Below are positions 1 to 7,876 of a stretch of 41,539 nucleotides of DNA, piece by piece. The first letter of the stretch is position 1; the number at the start of each line of letters is the position of its first letter. Source of the DNA: an uncultured Bacteroidota bacterium (lineage in GTDB: Bacteria; Bacteroidota; Bacteroidia; Flavobacteriales; Flavobacteriaceae). The notes below the pieces were generated by a model. The model saw only the letters and a list, made by a program, of their open reading frames with translations, searched no databases and was not told where the DNA came from. The stretch is from assembly GCA_903879645.1 (NCBI GenBank), contig CAIRMK010000238.1:1-41539 (forward strand), read 5' to 3'. Both the position numbers and the translations under genes were made by a program.

Positions 1-219
1 AATTTCTTAAGATTTTTCTACAGTGGTGGAAACTCAAGATGTGGTCTTTCAGCAGATGTCTTTATGTATAGAGATTTAAACAATGCTAATATGTTAACTT
101 ATAAATATTATGTTAATGGTGGAATGGAAGAATGGTGGAATGGTCAATGCAGTTATACCGATATAGATCTAATTCCTGTACCTATACCAAAAGTACCTGT
201 AGTATTGCATAAATTGTGA
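1..219 (+). CDS. C-terminal end of an unidentified protein (5' end outside window)
   Basis: Frame 1 is open from the first base to a TGA at 217-219, giving 72 residues with no start inside the window. The peptide is rich in Tyr, Asn and Gly and has a Trp-Trp pair (EEWWNGQC) and two Cys residues. It ends in a Pro/Val-rich tail (PVPIPKVPVVLHKL). I do not recognise the family. Composition suggests a secreted or surface protein, but that is a guess. The reading frame continues off the left edge, so length and function cannot be judged. Confidence 0.55.
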   Translation, partial: NFLRFFYSGGNSRCGLSADVFMYRDLNNANMLTYKYYVNGGMEEWWNGQCSYTDIDLIPVPIPKVPVVLHKL

Positions 220-328
220 ACTAAAATTTTCTACCCAGCTCTGCAAAGAGTTCCCATGAAAGGCTGCGCAAATGCACTTTAGACTGCTCCCAAAAGTTTA
301 AATAAATTTATAATTAAATTTTGATAAT

Positions 329-359
329 AATAAGCCCGATAAAATATCGGGCTTATTTT
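329..359. terminator. Bidirectional intrinsic terminator
   Basis: A 13-bp perfect inverted repeat, AATAAGCCCGATA with its complement at 345-357, closes a 3-base loop and has A and T tracts on its flanks. It lies 22 bases past the GHMP kinase stop on the minus strand and could also end transcription from the left-hand gene. Confidence 0.8.
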
Positions 360-380
360 ATTTATCCTTTAGAAATTCGC

Positions 381-1295
381 TTATAAAATCATCTCATGAT
401 AAGGAATAACAACATCAAACCCTCTCTCTTTAAAATAATCGGTGGGATTATCTTTGGAAATTGCCAAAACAAAATCACCTCCCCAAGCACCTAGACTTTT
501 AATTACACCATTGAAATCTTCAAACAAAGCTTCTTGTACGGTTTGTAATTCTAAAACATTACTCATTTCAATTTCATGTTTTTGTAATGCCAATGCAAAT
601 TCTTTAGCCTCTGTTGCACTCACAATGGTTTTAGTAATTGCATTAATAATTTCAATCGTTTTTTGGATGTTCCCTTGTTTGTCAATATAAGAAGCTATTG
701 CCGACTTACTACTTTGCTTTTTATTGAGATAAACAAAAAAAATATTTTGGGTGAAATTTGGATGAAAATCAATGTTTTGAATTGTTGGACTATCATTAAC
801 TAATTGATAAATAATTGGTGAATCATTTTGGGCACACGCCAAATCGTATCCACTGCCTCCAAAACTCTTTTTAAGCAGTTCATAGGCATCAATTTCGAGC
901 CATTGAGCAATATTGTTAATTAGTGTTGATGAAGTGCCTAATCCCCAAAATTTAGGGAACGTTAATTCTGTAGTTATTGTATATCCTTTAGACAACGTAA
1001 TAAAATTAGAATTTAATAAATAGGCTTCATGTAGTATTTCTAGTAATGTGTTTTTTATGTTATGAATTTCTTCATATTGTTTTCTTTCTATAATAGACAC
1101 AAACGAAATATTCTCTTCAAACCAAATACTCCCATCGTGATCATAACTTTTCCAATGAATCGAACCATTTTCAGCTTCTTCAACAATGAGATTTTGTCCA
1201 AATTTTGTTGGTAATGCAAATGCTTTGGCGCCGTCAAGAACTACATATTCGCCTGTTATCAATAATTTTCCGTTGCTGTAAAATGTTTTTTTCAT
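381..1295 (-). CDS. GYDIA-family GHMP kinase (mevalonate-kinase-like)
   Basis: A 304-residue small-molecule kinase of the GHMP superfamily. Visible landmarks are the N-terminal KLLITGEYVVLDG strand (residues 10-22), the ATP-binding glycine loop GLGTSS (about 118-123), the signature SGYDLA (about 148-153) that resembles the GYDIA subfamily motif, and a C-terminal glycine-rich GAWGGDF motif. It lies 42 bases downstream of the HMG-CoA reductase on the same strand, so the two are probably co-transcribed. That context suggests a mevalonate-pathway phosphorylation step in isoprenoid synthesis, but which mevalonate derivative it phosphorylates cannot be read from the sequence. A terminator follows at 329-359. 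The start is the ATG with the typical short N-terminus of the family. Confidence 0.85.
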   Translation of the reverse strand: MKKTFYSNGKLLITGEYVVLDGAKAFALPTKFGQNLIVEEAENGSIHWKSYDHDGSIWFEENISFVSIIERKQYEEIHNIKNTLLEILHEAYLLNSNFITLSKGYTITTELTFPKFWGLGTSSTLINNIAQWLEIDAYELLKKSFGGSGYDLACAQNDSPIIYQLVNDSPTIQNIDFHPNFTQNIFFVYLNKKQSSKSAIASYIDKQGNIQKTIEIINAITKTIVSATEAKEFALALQKHEIEMSNVLELQTVQEALFEDFNGVIKSLGAWGGDFVLAISKDNPTDYFKERGFDVVIPYHEMIL

Positions 1296-1337
1296 GAAAT
1301 ATGATACTCTTTAAAGCATCCAATGTTAAATCAAAAT

Positions 1338-1988
1338 CTACTTTCTCAAGTTTTCAATCATCTCCACAACAGAGGCATGAGAAATGGAATTGTTTTCAAA
1401 ATAAGTATGAATAAATTTCCTTTCTTCTAGTGTTGCTTGATGTTGGTTTAGAATATTATTCAGGTGCATTTTCATGTGTCCTTCTTGAATTCCGGTAGTG
1501 GTTAGTGACCGCAATGCAGCAAAATTCTGTGCCAATCCTGTTACTGCCACTAACTGCATTAATTGGTGAGCTGAAGGTTTATTAAGTATTTCTAAAGCCA
1601 ATTTTACCAGTGGGTGTAATGAAGTTAATCCGCCTACCGTCCCTAATGCCAATGGGATTTCCATCCAAAAAGTAAAAATTCCATTTTCAATTGTAGCATG
1701 AGACAAACTCGAATAACTTCCGTTTCTAGACGCATAAGCGTGAACGCCAGCCTCAACAGCTCGGAAATCATTACCAGTCGCTAAAACTACTGCATCCACT
1801 CCATTCATGATACCTTTGTTATGAGTCACCGCTCTAAAAGGTTCTATCTCTGCAATTCTCACTGCTTGAACAAACTTTTCTGCAAACTCTTTAGGGTTTT
1901 CTATTTTCTTTTCAGCCAAATCTTCAACTGGGCAGGAAACTTCGGCACGAACTATACAATTCGGAACATAATTAGAAAGGATACTCAT
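1338..1988 (-). CDS. HMG-CoA reductase (class II type), C-terminal part of a frameshifted gene
   Basis: This frame carries the second half of a class II (degradative-type) hydroxymethylglutaryl-CoA reductase. From the ATG at 1988 it gives 216 residues starting MSILSNY. It holds the catalytic Lys in THNKGIMNG (about residue 58), the Asp in GNDFRAVEAG (about 74) and the His in GHMKMH. The frame stays open upstream to 2075, but homologous sequence seems to start only near 2025. It is one frame off the N-terminal part at 1991-2653; the two together would make about 435 residues, the usual class II length. The ATG at 1988 lies 2 bases after the TAA of the upstream frame, so separate translation by re-initiation is conceivable. 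Either a real frameshift mutation, a homopolymer read error or an expressed split enzyme would explain this. Confidence 0.8.
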   Translation of the reverse strand: MSILSNYVPNCIVRAEVSCPVEDLAEKKIENPKEFAEKFVQAVRIAEIEPFRAVTHNKGIMNGVDAVVLATGNDFRAVEAGVHAYASRNGSYSSLSHATIENGIFTFWMEIPLALGTVGGLTSLHPLVKLALEILNKPSAHQLMQLVAVTGLAQNFAALRSLTTTGIQEGHMKMHLNNILNQHQATLEERKFIHTYFENNSISHASVVEMIENLRK

Positions 1989-1990
1989 GA

Positions 1991-2653
1991 TTATTTGAAT
2001 GTTTTTTTCTTCTTCTGAAAAAACATCAAATCGTTGGATTCTTCTTTTAAGGTTTCGGCTAATTGTTCTAAACAAGAATTAATAAAATTGGCACCCATGC
2101 TATCTTTAGTTTCAAAAGTAACATGCAGTTGAAAATAATTATCTAATTCTTTTGTTTTATTTATTAATTGAATATCCAAAATTCCGCCTCCACGTTTTTG
2201 CATATTTTTAGTAATGCTTGCAGTTCTGGCAAAGAATTTAGGTTTATTTTCCTTAAAAAAAAGTTCTAGTTTTTGGACATCTCCTTTGTAAATAAAATGA
2301 ACTTGTCCTATTTTTTCCGAATTTAGAACAGTTGTCTTAAATCCTCCTCTAGTACTCCAAAATTTAGCAGATTTAGCAGCTGCTGCCACCACCGAACTTT
2401 CTTCAATCACCATTGGAATAGAATAATAATTACCGTTCACCAAAAAATTAGGTGCAATTCCCATTGGTAAATAGAAATTAGTAATGGTGTTTTCTATAAA
2501 CTCATCATGAAGTTGTTGCAACTTTTCATTACTATTCCAATACTGTTTTATAGTCGTAACAGCATCCTTAGGAACAGAAAAAAATTCATTTGCAATCCAA
2601 TTTATTTTGTCTTCTTTGGATAATTTAGAGAATCCCGCAACAGCTTTATTCAT
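1991..2653 (-). CDS. HMG-CoA reductase (class II type), N-terminal part of a frameshifted gene
   Basis: These 220 residues match the first half of class II HMG-CoA reductase, which interconverts HMG-CoA and mevalonate. The ENTITNFYLPMGIAPNFLVNG region (about residues 54-74, with the catalytic Glu of the ENxxG-like motif) and the EESSVVAAAAKSAKF segment are characteristic, as is GANFINSCLEQ near the end. The reading then runs into a lysine-rich tail (FFQKKKKTFK) and stops, while the expected continuation is in the next frame (1338-1988). Adding one base to the A6 run at 2018-2023 would join them smoothly through FFSEEEKNIQ. All four catalytic residues survive across the two parts. The gene appears to be first in a unit with the GHMP kinase and has a possible -7 box (CAAAGATA) at 2674-2681. 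Confidence 0.82.
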   Translation of the reverse strand: MNKAVAGFSKLSKEDKINWIANEFFSVPKDAVTTIKQYWNSNEKLQQLHDEFIENTITNFYLPMGIAPNFLVNGNYYSIPMVIEESSVVAAAAKSAKFWSTRGGFKTTVLNSEKIGQVHFIYKGDVQKLELFFKENKPKFFARTASITKNMQKRGGGILDIQLINKTKELDNYFQLHVTFETKDSMGANFINSCLEQLAETLKEESNDLMFFQKKKKTFK

Positions 2654-2718
2654 AATACTTTTTTCTTGTGCTGCAAAGATATAAAATTGAAGATGTAAAT
2701 AAACTTTGTTTTAAATCA

Positions 2719-2757
2719 AAGACTCTACCTAAATAACAACTATTATGGTAGAGTCTT
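2719..2757. terminator. Stem-loop after the CoA-transferase gene
   Basis: An 11-bp perfect stem, AAGACTCTACC at 2719-2729 pairing with 2747-2757, has a 17-base loop. It lies 26 bases beyond the CoA-transferase stop in the minus direction, with only a modest U tract, so it may be a weak terminator. Confidence 0.55.
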
Positions 2758-2782
2758 AATATTTAAGATGCATTAATCTTCT

Positions 2783-4057
2783 TTACATCTTATTCAATAA
2801 ATCATAATATTCTCTTTCAATACCTTCTTGATGGTTAGGATGCGCTATTCTCACTAATTCTGCTGCCCGTTGTCGTAAAGTTTTTCCATACAAATCTGCA
2901 ATTCCATATTCGGTAATTACATAATGTATATGCGCTCTAGTGGTCACAACTCCTGCCCCTTGTTTTAGGAACGGCACAATTCGGCTCACTCCTTTTTTGG
3001 TTGTAGAAGGTAAAGCAATAATTGCTTTACCGCCTGGGCTTAAAGAAGCTCCACGAATAAAGTCCATTTGTCCTCCAACACCAGAATACATTTGAGGTCC
3101 AATAGAATCCGCACAAACTTGCCCCGTTAAATCAACTTCAATAGCGGAATTAATCGCAATCATATTTGGATTTTTACGAATACGAGCTGTATCGTTTACC
3201 ATAGAAGATTCCTTCATTTCAATAAATGGATTATCGCTAACAAAATCATATAATCGTTTGGATCCAATTAAAAATGTAGCTAAAACCCTACCTCTCAAAG
3301 TACCTTTATAATTACAATTGATGACATCACTTTCTATTAAATCAATAACACCATCCGAAAACATTTCGGTATGCAATCCTAAATCTTTATGGTTTTTTAA
3401 TTTACTCAAAGCCGCATTTGGAATAGACCCTATGCCCATTTGAAGCGTACTTCTATCGTCTATTAAAGAAGCGACAAATCCTCCTATTTTTTCTTCTTCA
3501 TCGGTAAAGGCATCAGGCTCATGCCCGTAAATTGGCACATCAACATCAACCAAATAATCAATTTCAGAAACGTGAATAATTCCATCACCAAACGTTCTTG
3601 GCATTTGAGGATTTACCTGCGCTATAACTGTTTTAGCGTTTTCTATTGCCGCAACAGTTGCTTCAACAGAGACCCCTAATGAACAATAACCATGTCTATC
3701 AGGTGGAGAAACGTGAATGAAAGCAACATCAAGAGGCAGTACATTTTTACGAAACAAATGTGGTAATTCACTCAAAAAAACTGGGGTATAAGATCCATTA
3801 CCAGCTTTTAATGTGTGACGAACATTAGCCCCTAAAAAAAATGAATTTACATGAAAACTTTCAGCCAAATCAGGATTAGCATACCGAGCTTCTCCTTCAA
3901 TATGCAAATGACAAATCTCAACATCTCGCAATTCAGAAGCGCGTTCTGTTAGTGCGTTGGCTAATATAGTGGGTGCTGCTGCGGCAGCTTGGAGATAAAC
4001 CCTATCTCCAGATTTTACAACTTTTACAGCGTCTGCTGCGGTTACATATTTACTCAT
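2783..4057 (-). CDS. Acetyl-CoA hydrolase/transferase family protein (class I CoA-transferase)
   Basis: A 424-residue CoA-transferase of the acetyl-CoA hydrolase / 4-hydroxybutyrate or succinyl-CoA:acetate CoA-transferase group. It should move CoA between short acyl groups through a glutamyl-CoA thioester. The likely catalytic Glu is in HTEMFSDG. Other family marks are HVSPPDRHGYCSLG, the GIGSIPNA loop and the C-terminal VITEYGIADLYGKTLRQRA segment. The frame is open to an ATG at 4099, but a promoter-like -7 box (CAAAGTTA, 4073-4080) lies inside that extension. The family-like N-terminus MSKYVTAADAV begins at 4057, so I chose that start. The exact acyl substrates cannot be assigned. It is separated from its neighbours by a stem-loop on one side and 106 bases on the other. 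Confidence 0.85.
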   Translation of the reverse strand: MSKYVTAADAVKVVKSGDRVYLQAAAAAPTILANALTERASELRDVEICHLHIEGEARYANPDLAESFHVNSFFLGANVRHTLKAGNGSYTPVFLSELPHLFRKNVLPLDVAFIHVSPPDRHGYCSLGVSVEATVAAIENAKTVIAQVNPQMPRTFGDGIIHVSEIDYLVDVDVPIYGHEPDAFTDEEEKIGGFVASLIDDRSTLQMGIGSIPNAALSKLKNHKDLGLHTEMFSDGVIDLIESDVINCNYKGTLRGRVLATFLIGSKRLYDFVSDNPFIEMKESSMVNDTARIRKNPNMIAINSAIEVDLTGQVCADSIGPQMYSGVGGQMDFIRGASLSPGGKAIIALPSTTKKGVSRIVPFLKQGAGVVTTRAHIHYVITEYGIADLYGKTLRQRAAELVRIAHPNHQEGIEREYYDLLNKM

Positions 4058-4072
4058 ACCTTTATTTTTGTA

Positions 4073-4100
4073 CAAAGTTATTGCGTTAAACCATTCCAAA
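4073..4100 (-). promoter_or_regulatory. Bacteroidota-type promoter for the CoA-transferase gene
   Basis: On the minus strand TTTG (4097-4100) is followed after 16 bases by TAACTTTG (4073-4080), matching TTTG/TAnnTTTG. The spacing is slightly short. It favours the downstream start at 4057. Confidence 0.45.
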
Positions 4101-4163
4101 ATATGACAAAACTCATATTCATCTTATCTTCTTATTTCTAAATTTTAAATAAGTTTCAACTAT

Positions 4164-4706
4164 TTAAACAACATTAATAAACAAAAAGAAACCATCTGCA
4201 AAGAGTATGACTCCAATTATTCCCAATATGCTTGCGATATACCATAAATACTTCTTTTTTACCAATGCCGCTATTGAGGACAATAGTATTGCTATTTGCA
4301 AAAAAATAACTGCTTCACCAAAAGTTTTAGAATGTACTTGAGCCTCATCTCTAGCCAATTCAAGAGCAATAGCCTCTTTCTTAATCACTTCTTTTTCATT
4401 TTCATATTTTTTTACTTTAGTCTTATACTTATCGATTCGTGACTGATAAGCCAATCCAAGTTCTGGATTGTTTTTAGGAACAGCAAGCATTTGCATTTCA
4501 AAATTTTCCTTTTGATTTTCATTCAAATACATCTTAATACTTTTGCTCTGATAGTAGGACCATTTATCGGTAGCTAATGCTTGACTCAAGACCGATTTTG
4601 TTGAAAAACTTCCCCCCTTAAAAGTAGAAAGTGTAGCACAAACTGCAAAAACAATTGTTGTAAAAGCTAAATAATTTAACCAAGGTTCTTTTTTTTCTTC
4701 AGCCAT
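4164..4706 (-). CDS. DUF4337-like membrane protein
   Basis: A 180-residue membrane protein resembling DUF4337. A hydrophobic segment at about residues 12-28 follows the charged start MAEEKKEPW. A polar, Lys/Glu-rich middle (about 60-120) with coiled-coil character contains the DKWSYYQSKSIK segment typical of the family. Two further hydrophobic segments lie at about 130-147 and 153-179. The function of the family is not known to me. It stands alone between the CoA-transferase gene and the divergent map gene. Possible -7 boxes for the minus strand are CAAAAATA (4756-4763) and CAAATATA (4771-4778), neither with a well placed -33 box. Confidence 0.7.
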   Translation of the reverse strand: MAEEKKEPWLNYLAFTTIVFAVCATLSTFKGGSFSTKSVLSQALATDKWSYYQSKSIKMYLNENQKENFEMQMLAVPKNNPELGLAYQSRIDKYKTKVKKYENEKEVIKKEAIALELARDEAQVHSKTFGEAVIFLQIAILLSSIAALVKKKYLWYIASILGIIGVILFADGFFLFINVV

Positions 4707-4895
4707 TATTTTATTTTTAAAAATTAAATTCTATTTGATATTTTATTCTAATTTTCAAAAATACCAATCTCAAATATATTGTACTACTGAGTTAAAGAAA
4801 AATTAACAGCAACTAATTATTTGTCTTTTACTGATAAAATAACTCCATTTCAAAAACTAGTTTGTTAGCAAGTTAACTGTTTATTATTAAATTAG

Positions 4896-4903
4896 TATTT
4901 TTG
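4896..4903 (+). promoter_or_regulatory. -7 box upstream of map
   Basis: TATTTTTG matches TAnnTTTG exactly and ends 19 bases before the map ATG. I could not find a well spaced TTTG box. Confidence 0.35.
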
Positions 4904-4922
4904 CGGTCATATTTTAGAAAAA

Positions 4923-5741
4923 ATGATTATCCCAAAAACTAGAGAAGAAATAGAATTGATGCGCGAAAGTGCCTTAATTGTTTCCAAAACATTAGGCGAA
5001 ATAGCCAAAGTAATTAAGCCAGGCGTAACTACTTTATATTTAGATAAATTAGCTGAAGAATTCATCAGAGACCATGGTGCAGAGCCAGGTTTTTTAGGAA
5101 TGTATGGTTTTCCTAATACATTATGCATGAGCCCTAACGCACAAGTTGTTCACGGAATTCCAACAAATAAACCTTTAGAAGAAGGCGATGTGATTTCTGT
5201 TGACTGTGGGGCCTTAAAAAACGGATTTTATGGTGACCATGCGTATAGTTTTGAAATTGGTGAAGTGGCTCCTGAAGTAAAAAAATTGCTTCAAGTTACT
5301 AAAGAGAGTCTGTATGTTGGTATTCGTGAATTCCGAATTGGAAACCGTGTAGAAGATGTGGGTAATGCCATTCAAAAATATTGTGAAGATCATGGTTATG
5401 GGGTTGTTCGTGAACTTGTAGGACATGGATTAGGAAGAAAAATGCACGAAGACCCAGAAATGCCTAATTATGGTAAAAAAGGTCGTGGCAAAATGTTTAT
5501 AGAAGGAATGGTTGTTGCCATTGAACCTATGATCAATATGGGAACTAAAAACATCAAACAATTAAAAGATGGTTGGACAATTCTAACTGCTGATGGAAAA
5601 CCAAGTGCCCATTTTGAACACGATGTAGCTTTAATTGAAGGAAAGCCTGAAATTTTATCCACCTTCAAATACATTTATGATGCATTAGGAATTGTTAGTA
5701 ATGAAGAAGATGAATTTAGGAGAGAAGCTTTAAAAATATAA
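4923..5741 (+). CDS. map: Type I methionine aminopeptidase
   Basis: A 272-residue methionyl aminopeptidase that removes the initiator Met from nascent proteins. All five metal ligands of the pita-bread fold can be placed: Asp94 (VDCG), Asp105 (GDHA), His168 (VGHGLG), Glu201 (IEPM) and Glu232 (FEHD). His77 in VHGIP is in the substrate position. It has the compact length of bacterial type I enzymes and no N-terminal zinc-finger extension. The final A of its TAA is the first base of the next gene's ATG, so the methyltransferase is probably translationally coupled. Confidence 0.95.
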   Translation: MIIPKTREEIELMRESALIVSKTLGEIAKVIKPGVTTLYLDKLAEEFIRDHGAEPGFLGMYGFPNTLCMSPNAQVVHGIPTNKPLEEGDVISVDCGALKNGFYGDHAYSFEIGEVAPEVKKLLQVTKESLYVGIREFRIGNRVEDVGNAIQKYCEDHGYGVVRELVGHGLGRKMHEDPEMPNYGKKGRGKMFIEGMVVAIEPMINMGTKNIKQLKDGWTILTADGKPSAHFEHDVALIEGKPEILSTFKYIYDALGIVSNEEDEFRREALKI

Positions 5742-6511
5742 TGAAAAAAATATTCAAGTTCATATTAAACACTATACCTCGTCCGATATTAATTCGCTTG
5801 AGTATTGTGGTTCGTCCAATATTAGCATTTCTCTTAAAAGGAAGTCGTTTTACTGACCCAATTGATGGAAAAAGCTTTCGAATGTTTTTACCTTACGGAT
5901 ACGGAAATCAAAGAAACAACGTGCTTTCACCGAGTACACTTTCATTAGAAAGACATCGTTTGCTATGGTTGTATTTGCAAAACGAAACAGATTTTTTTAC
6001 GGCGAAGGAAAAGAAAAAAGTATTGCATTTTGCACCAGAACAAGAATTTTACAAACGCTTTAAAAAACAAAGTAATATAGATTATACTACGACCGATTTA
6101 CTTTCGCCATTAGCTGATGTCAAAGCCGATATTTGTAATTTGCCTTTTGAAGACAACCAATATGATATTATTTTTTGCAATCATGTTTTAGAACACATTC
6201 CAGATGATACTAAAGCAATGCAAGAATTATATCGTGTATTAAAACCTGGCGGAATGGGAATCTTTCAAATTCCCCAAGATTTATCTCGAGCAACAACTTT
6301 CTCTGATGATTCAATTGTTGATCAAAAAGAACGTGCAAAAATATTTGGTCAATACGACCATGTCCGTGTTTATGGAAGAGATTATTTTGATAAATTGAGA
6401 AGTATTGGTTTCAAAGTTGTTGAAGAGGATTATACTAACAAACTAAAACCGGAATTAGTAGAGAAATATTGTTTGGCAAAAGGAGAAATCATTCCTGTTT
6501 GTTTTAAATAA
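5741..6511 (+). CDS. Class I SAM-dependent methyltransferase
   Basis: A 256-residue protein with a Methyltransf_11-like Rossmann core. Visible motifs are VLHFAPEQEF (motif I region, about residues 98-107), DLLSPLADVKADI (motif II acidic end), PFEDNQYDIIFCNHVLEHI (about 131-150, motif IV/post-I) and LKPGGMGIFQIP (motif V). The first 40 residues are basic and hydrophobic (KKIFKFILNTIPRPILIRL), so it may sit on the membrane. The start ATG overlaps the map stop codon by one base, implying co-translation. The acceptor molecule cannot be told; there is no substrate-specific motif I recognise. Confidence 0.82.
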   Translation: MKKIFKFILNTIPRPILIRLSIVVRPILAFLLKGSRFTDPIDGKSFRMFLPYGYGNQRNNVLSPSTLSLERHRLLWLYLQNETDFFTAKEKKKVLHFAPEQEFYKRFKKQSNIDYTTTDLLSPLADVKADICNLPFEDNQYDIIFCNHVLEHIPDDTKAMQELYRVLKPGGMGIFQIPQDLSRATTFSDDSIVDQKERAKIFGQYDHVRVYGRDYFDKLRSIGFKVVEEDYTNKLKPELVEKYCLAKGEIIPVCFK

Positions 6512-6540
6512 TTTGTAGATAATAATTTTTACTAAATTTA
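6512..6540 (+). promoter_or_regulatory. Possible promoter for the T9SS plug gene
   Basis: TTTG (6512-6515) is followed by a 17-base spacer and TAAATTTA (6533-6540), which matches 7 of 8 positions of TAnnTTTG when the N positions are counted. It lies 14 bases before the ATG at 6555. Confidence 0.35.
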
Positions 6541-6554
6541 CGTTATATAATAAA

Positions 6555-7811
6555 ATGTTTATGTTGAAAAAAATCATATTTGCAGTTATTTTTTTACTTT
6601 CAATTCAAAAAGGAATCAGTCAAGAAAAAGAGGTAAATCCACCCTATTTTATCAAGACCATTTCTTTTATTCAAAATGGACAAAATGCAGTTCCTATTTT
6701 CTTATTAGGCGACACATTTCAATTGCAATTTGACGATTTACACGGATCTGAAGACAATTATTATTATCGCATAACTCATTTTGACTATGATTGGAGTCAA
6801 TCTCAATTATCCGTTAACGAATATCTTGGAGGCTTTAATGACCAAAGAATTCAAGATTACACCAATTCATTCAATACGCTTCAAATTTATTCTCATTATA
6901 AAGTAACCCTTCCGAACAAATTAACCCAATTGAGAGTTAGTGGGAATTACATCATTAGCATTTTGAATGATGATAAAGAGGTTGTTTTCTCTAGAAAATT
7001 CATTGTTTATGAAGATTTAGTTTCTGTTCCACTGCAAATCAAGAGAGCTAGAAACAATAAAGATATCCAATTCAAACATAATTTAGATTTTGCCATTAGG
7101 TCAAAAGCGATAACCTTTCAAAATCCATTATCAAATATTAAAGTACTTTTAATGCAAAATGGAAAATTTGATAATGCTATTACGAACATAAAACCAATGT
7201 ATACTATTGGAAATGACTTGATATATAAATATGATGCTGAAACTCAATTTTGGGCTGGAAACGAATACCTTTATTTTGAAAACAAGGACATAAGAGCAGC
7301 TAACAATAGTATTATTCATGTTGACACTAATAGTGGATTATACAGTTGTTATCTATACACGAACAGTCCTCGAGCCGAAAAACCTTATACTTATTGGCCA
7401 GATATTAATGGGAATTTTCTAATTAATAAATTAAATGCTGACAACAATGAAATTGAATCTGATTATGCTTGGATTTATTTTTCACTATCGGCTCCATCAT
7501 TTTTTCAAAATAAAAATATTTACATAACAGGGATGTTTAATAATTATTCTCTTTCAGATGAAAATAAGATGGATTACAATGAAAAGAAAGGTATTTATGA
7601 AAAAGCAATGATGATTAAGCAAGGGTTCACTAATTACAATTTCACTATTGCTGATAGCAAAGGGAAAGTCGATGATGAAAATGCAATTGATGGTAACTTT
7701 TGGCAAACTGAAAATAATTACCATGCAATAATATATTACCGTGAAAACAACCAACGTTATGACAGAATCATTGGAAACGGAATTGCAACTTCAACAGACA
7801 TAATTAATTAA
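6555..7811 (+). CDS. Type IX secretion system plug protein (DUF5103)
   Basis: A 418-residue exported protein with an N-terminal signal peptide (about residues 1-22, ending near GISQ). It shows the DUF5103 signature: NPPYFIKTISF, YYYRITHFDYDW, NEYLGGFNDQRIQDY and a C-terminal region with YITGMFNNYSLSDENKMDYNE. DUF5103 proteins are the plug that closes the SprA translocon of the type IX secretion system on the periplasmic side. The window also encodes type A and type B T9SS cargo proteins, so the pathway should be working here. An in-frame Met at 6561 (MLKKIIF) is an equally good start. A hairpin follows at 7821-7853. Confidence 0.85.
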   Translation: MFMLKKIIFAVIFLLSIQKGISQEKEVNPPYFIKTISFIQNGQNAVPIFLLGDTFQLQFDDLHGSEDNYYYRITHFDYDWSQSQLSVNEYLGGFNDQRIQDYTNSFNTLQIYSHYKVTLPNKLTQLRVSGNYIISILNDDKEVVFSRKFIVYEDLVSVPLQIKRARNNKDIQFKHNLDFAIRSKAITFQNPLSNIKVLLMQNGKFDNAITNIKPMYTIGNDLIYKYDAETQFWAGNEYLYFENKDIRAANNSIIHVDTNSGLYSCYLYTNSPRAEKPYTYWPDINGNFLINKLNADNNEIESDYAWIYFSLSAPSFFQNKNIYITGMFNNYSLSDENKMDYNEKKGIYEKAMMIKQGFTNYNFTIADSKGKVDDENAIDGNFWQTENNYHAIIYYRENNQRYDRIIGNGIATSTDIIN

Positions 7812-7820
7812 TAATTGTTT

Positions 7821-7853
7821 AATATTAAAATAGTTGCTTATTTTAATATTTTT
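7821..7853 (+). terminator. Terminator of the plug gene, overlapping the apaG promoter
   Basis: A 12-bp perfect inverted repeat, AATATTAAAATA (7821-7832) with its complement at 7839-7850, has a 6-base loop and is followed by a T tract. Confidence 0.65.
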
Positions 7854-7854
7854 G
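7847..7854 (+). promoter_or_regulatory. -7 box of apaG
   Basis: TATTTTTG matches TAnnTTTG and lies 22 bases before the apaG ATG. It is built into the 3' arm of the upstream terminator hairpin. Confidence 0.4.
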
Positions 7855-7876
7855 TAACTTTACAAAAAGTTTCATC

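Noticed and set aside
2018-2023. Programmed -1 ribosomal frameshifting in the reductase gene
   Set aside because: The run is not a standard X-XXY-YYZ slippery heptamer in the zero frame, and I see no downstream pseudoknot; a missing base is simpler.
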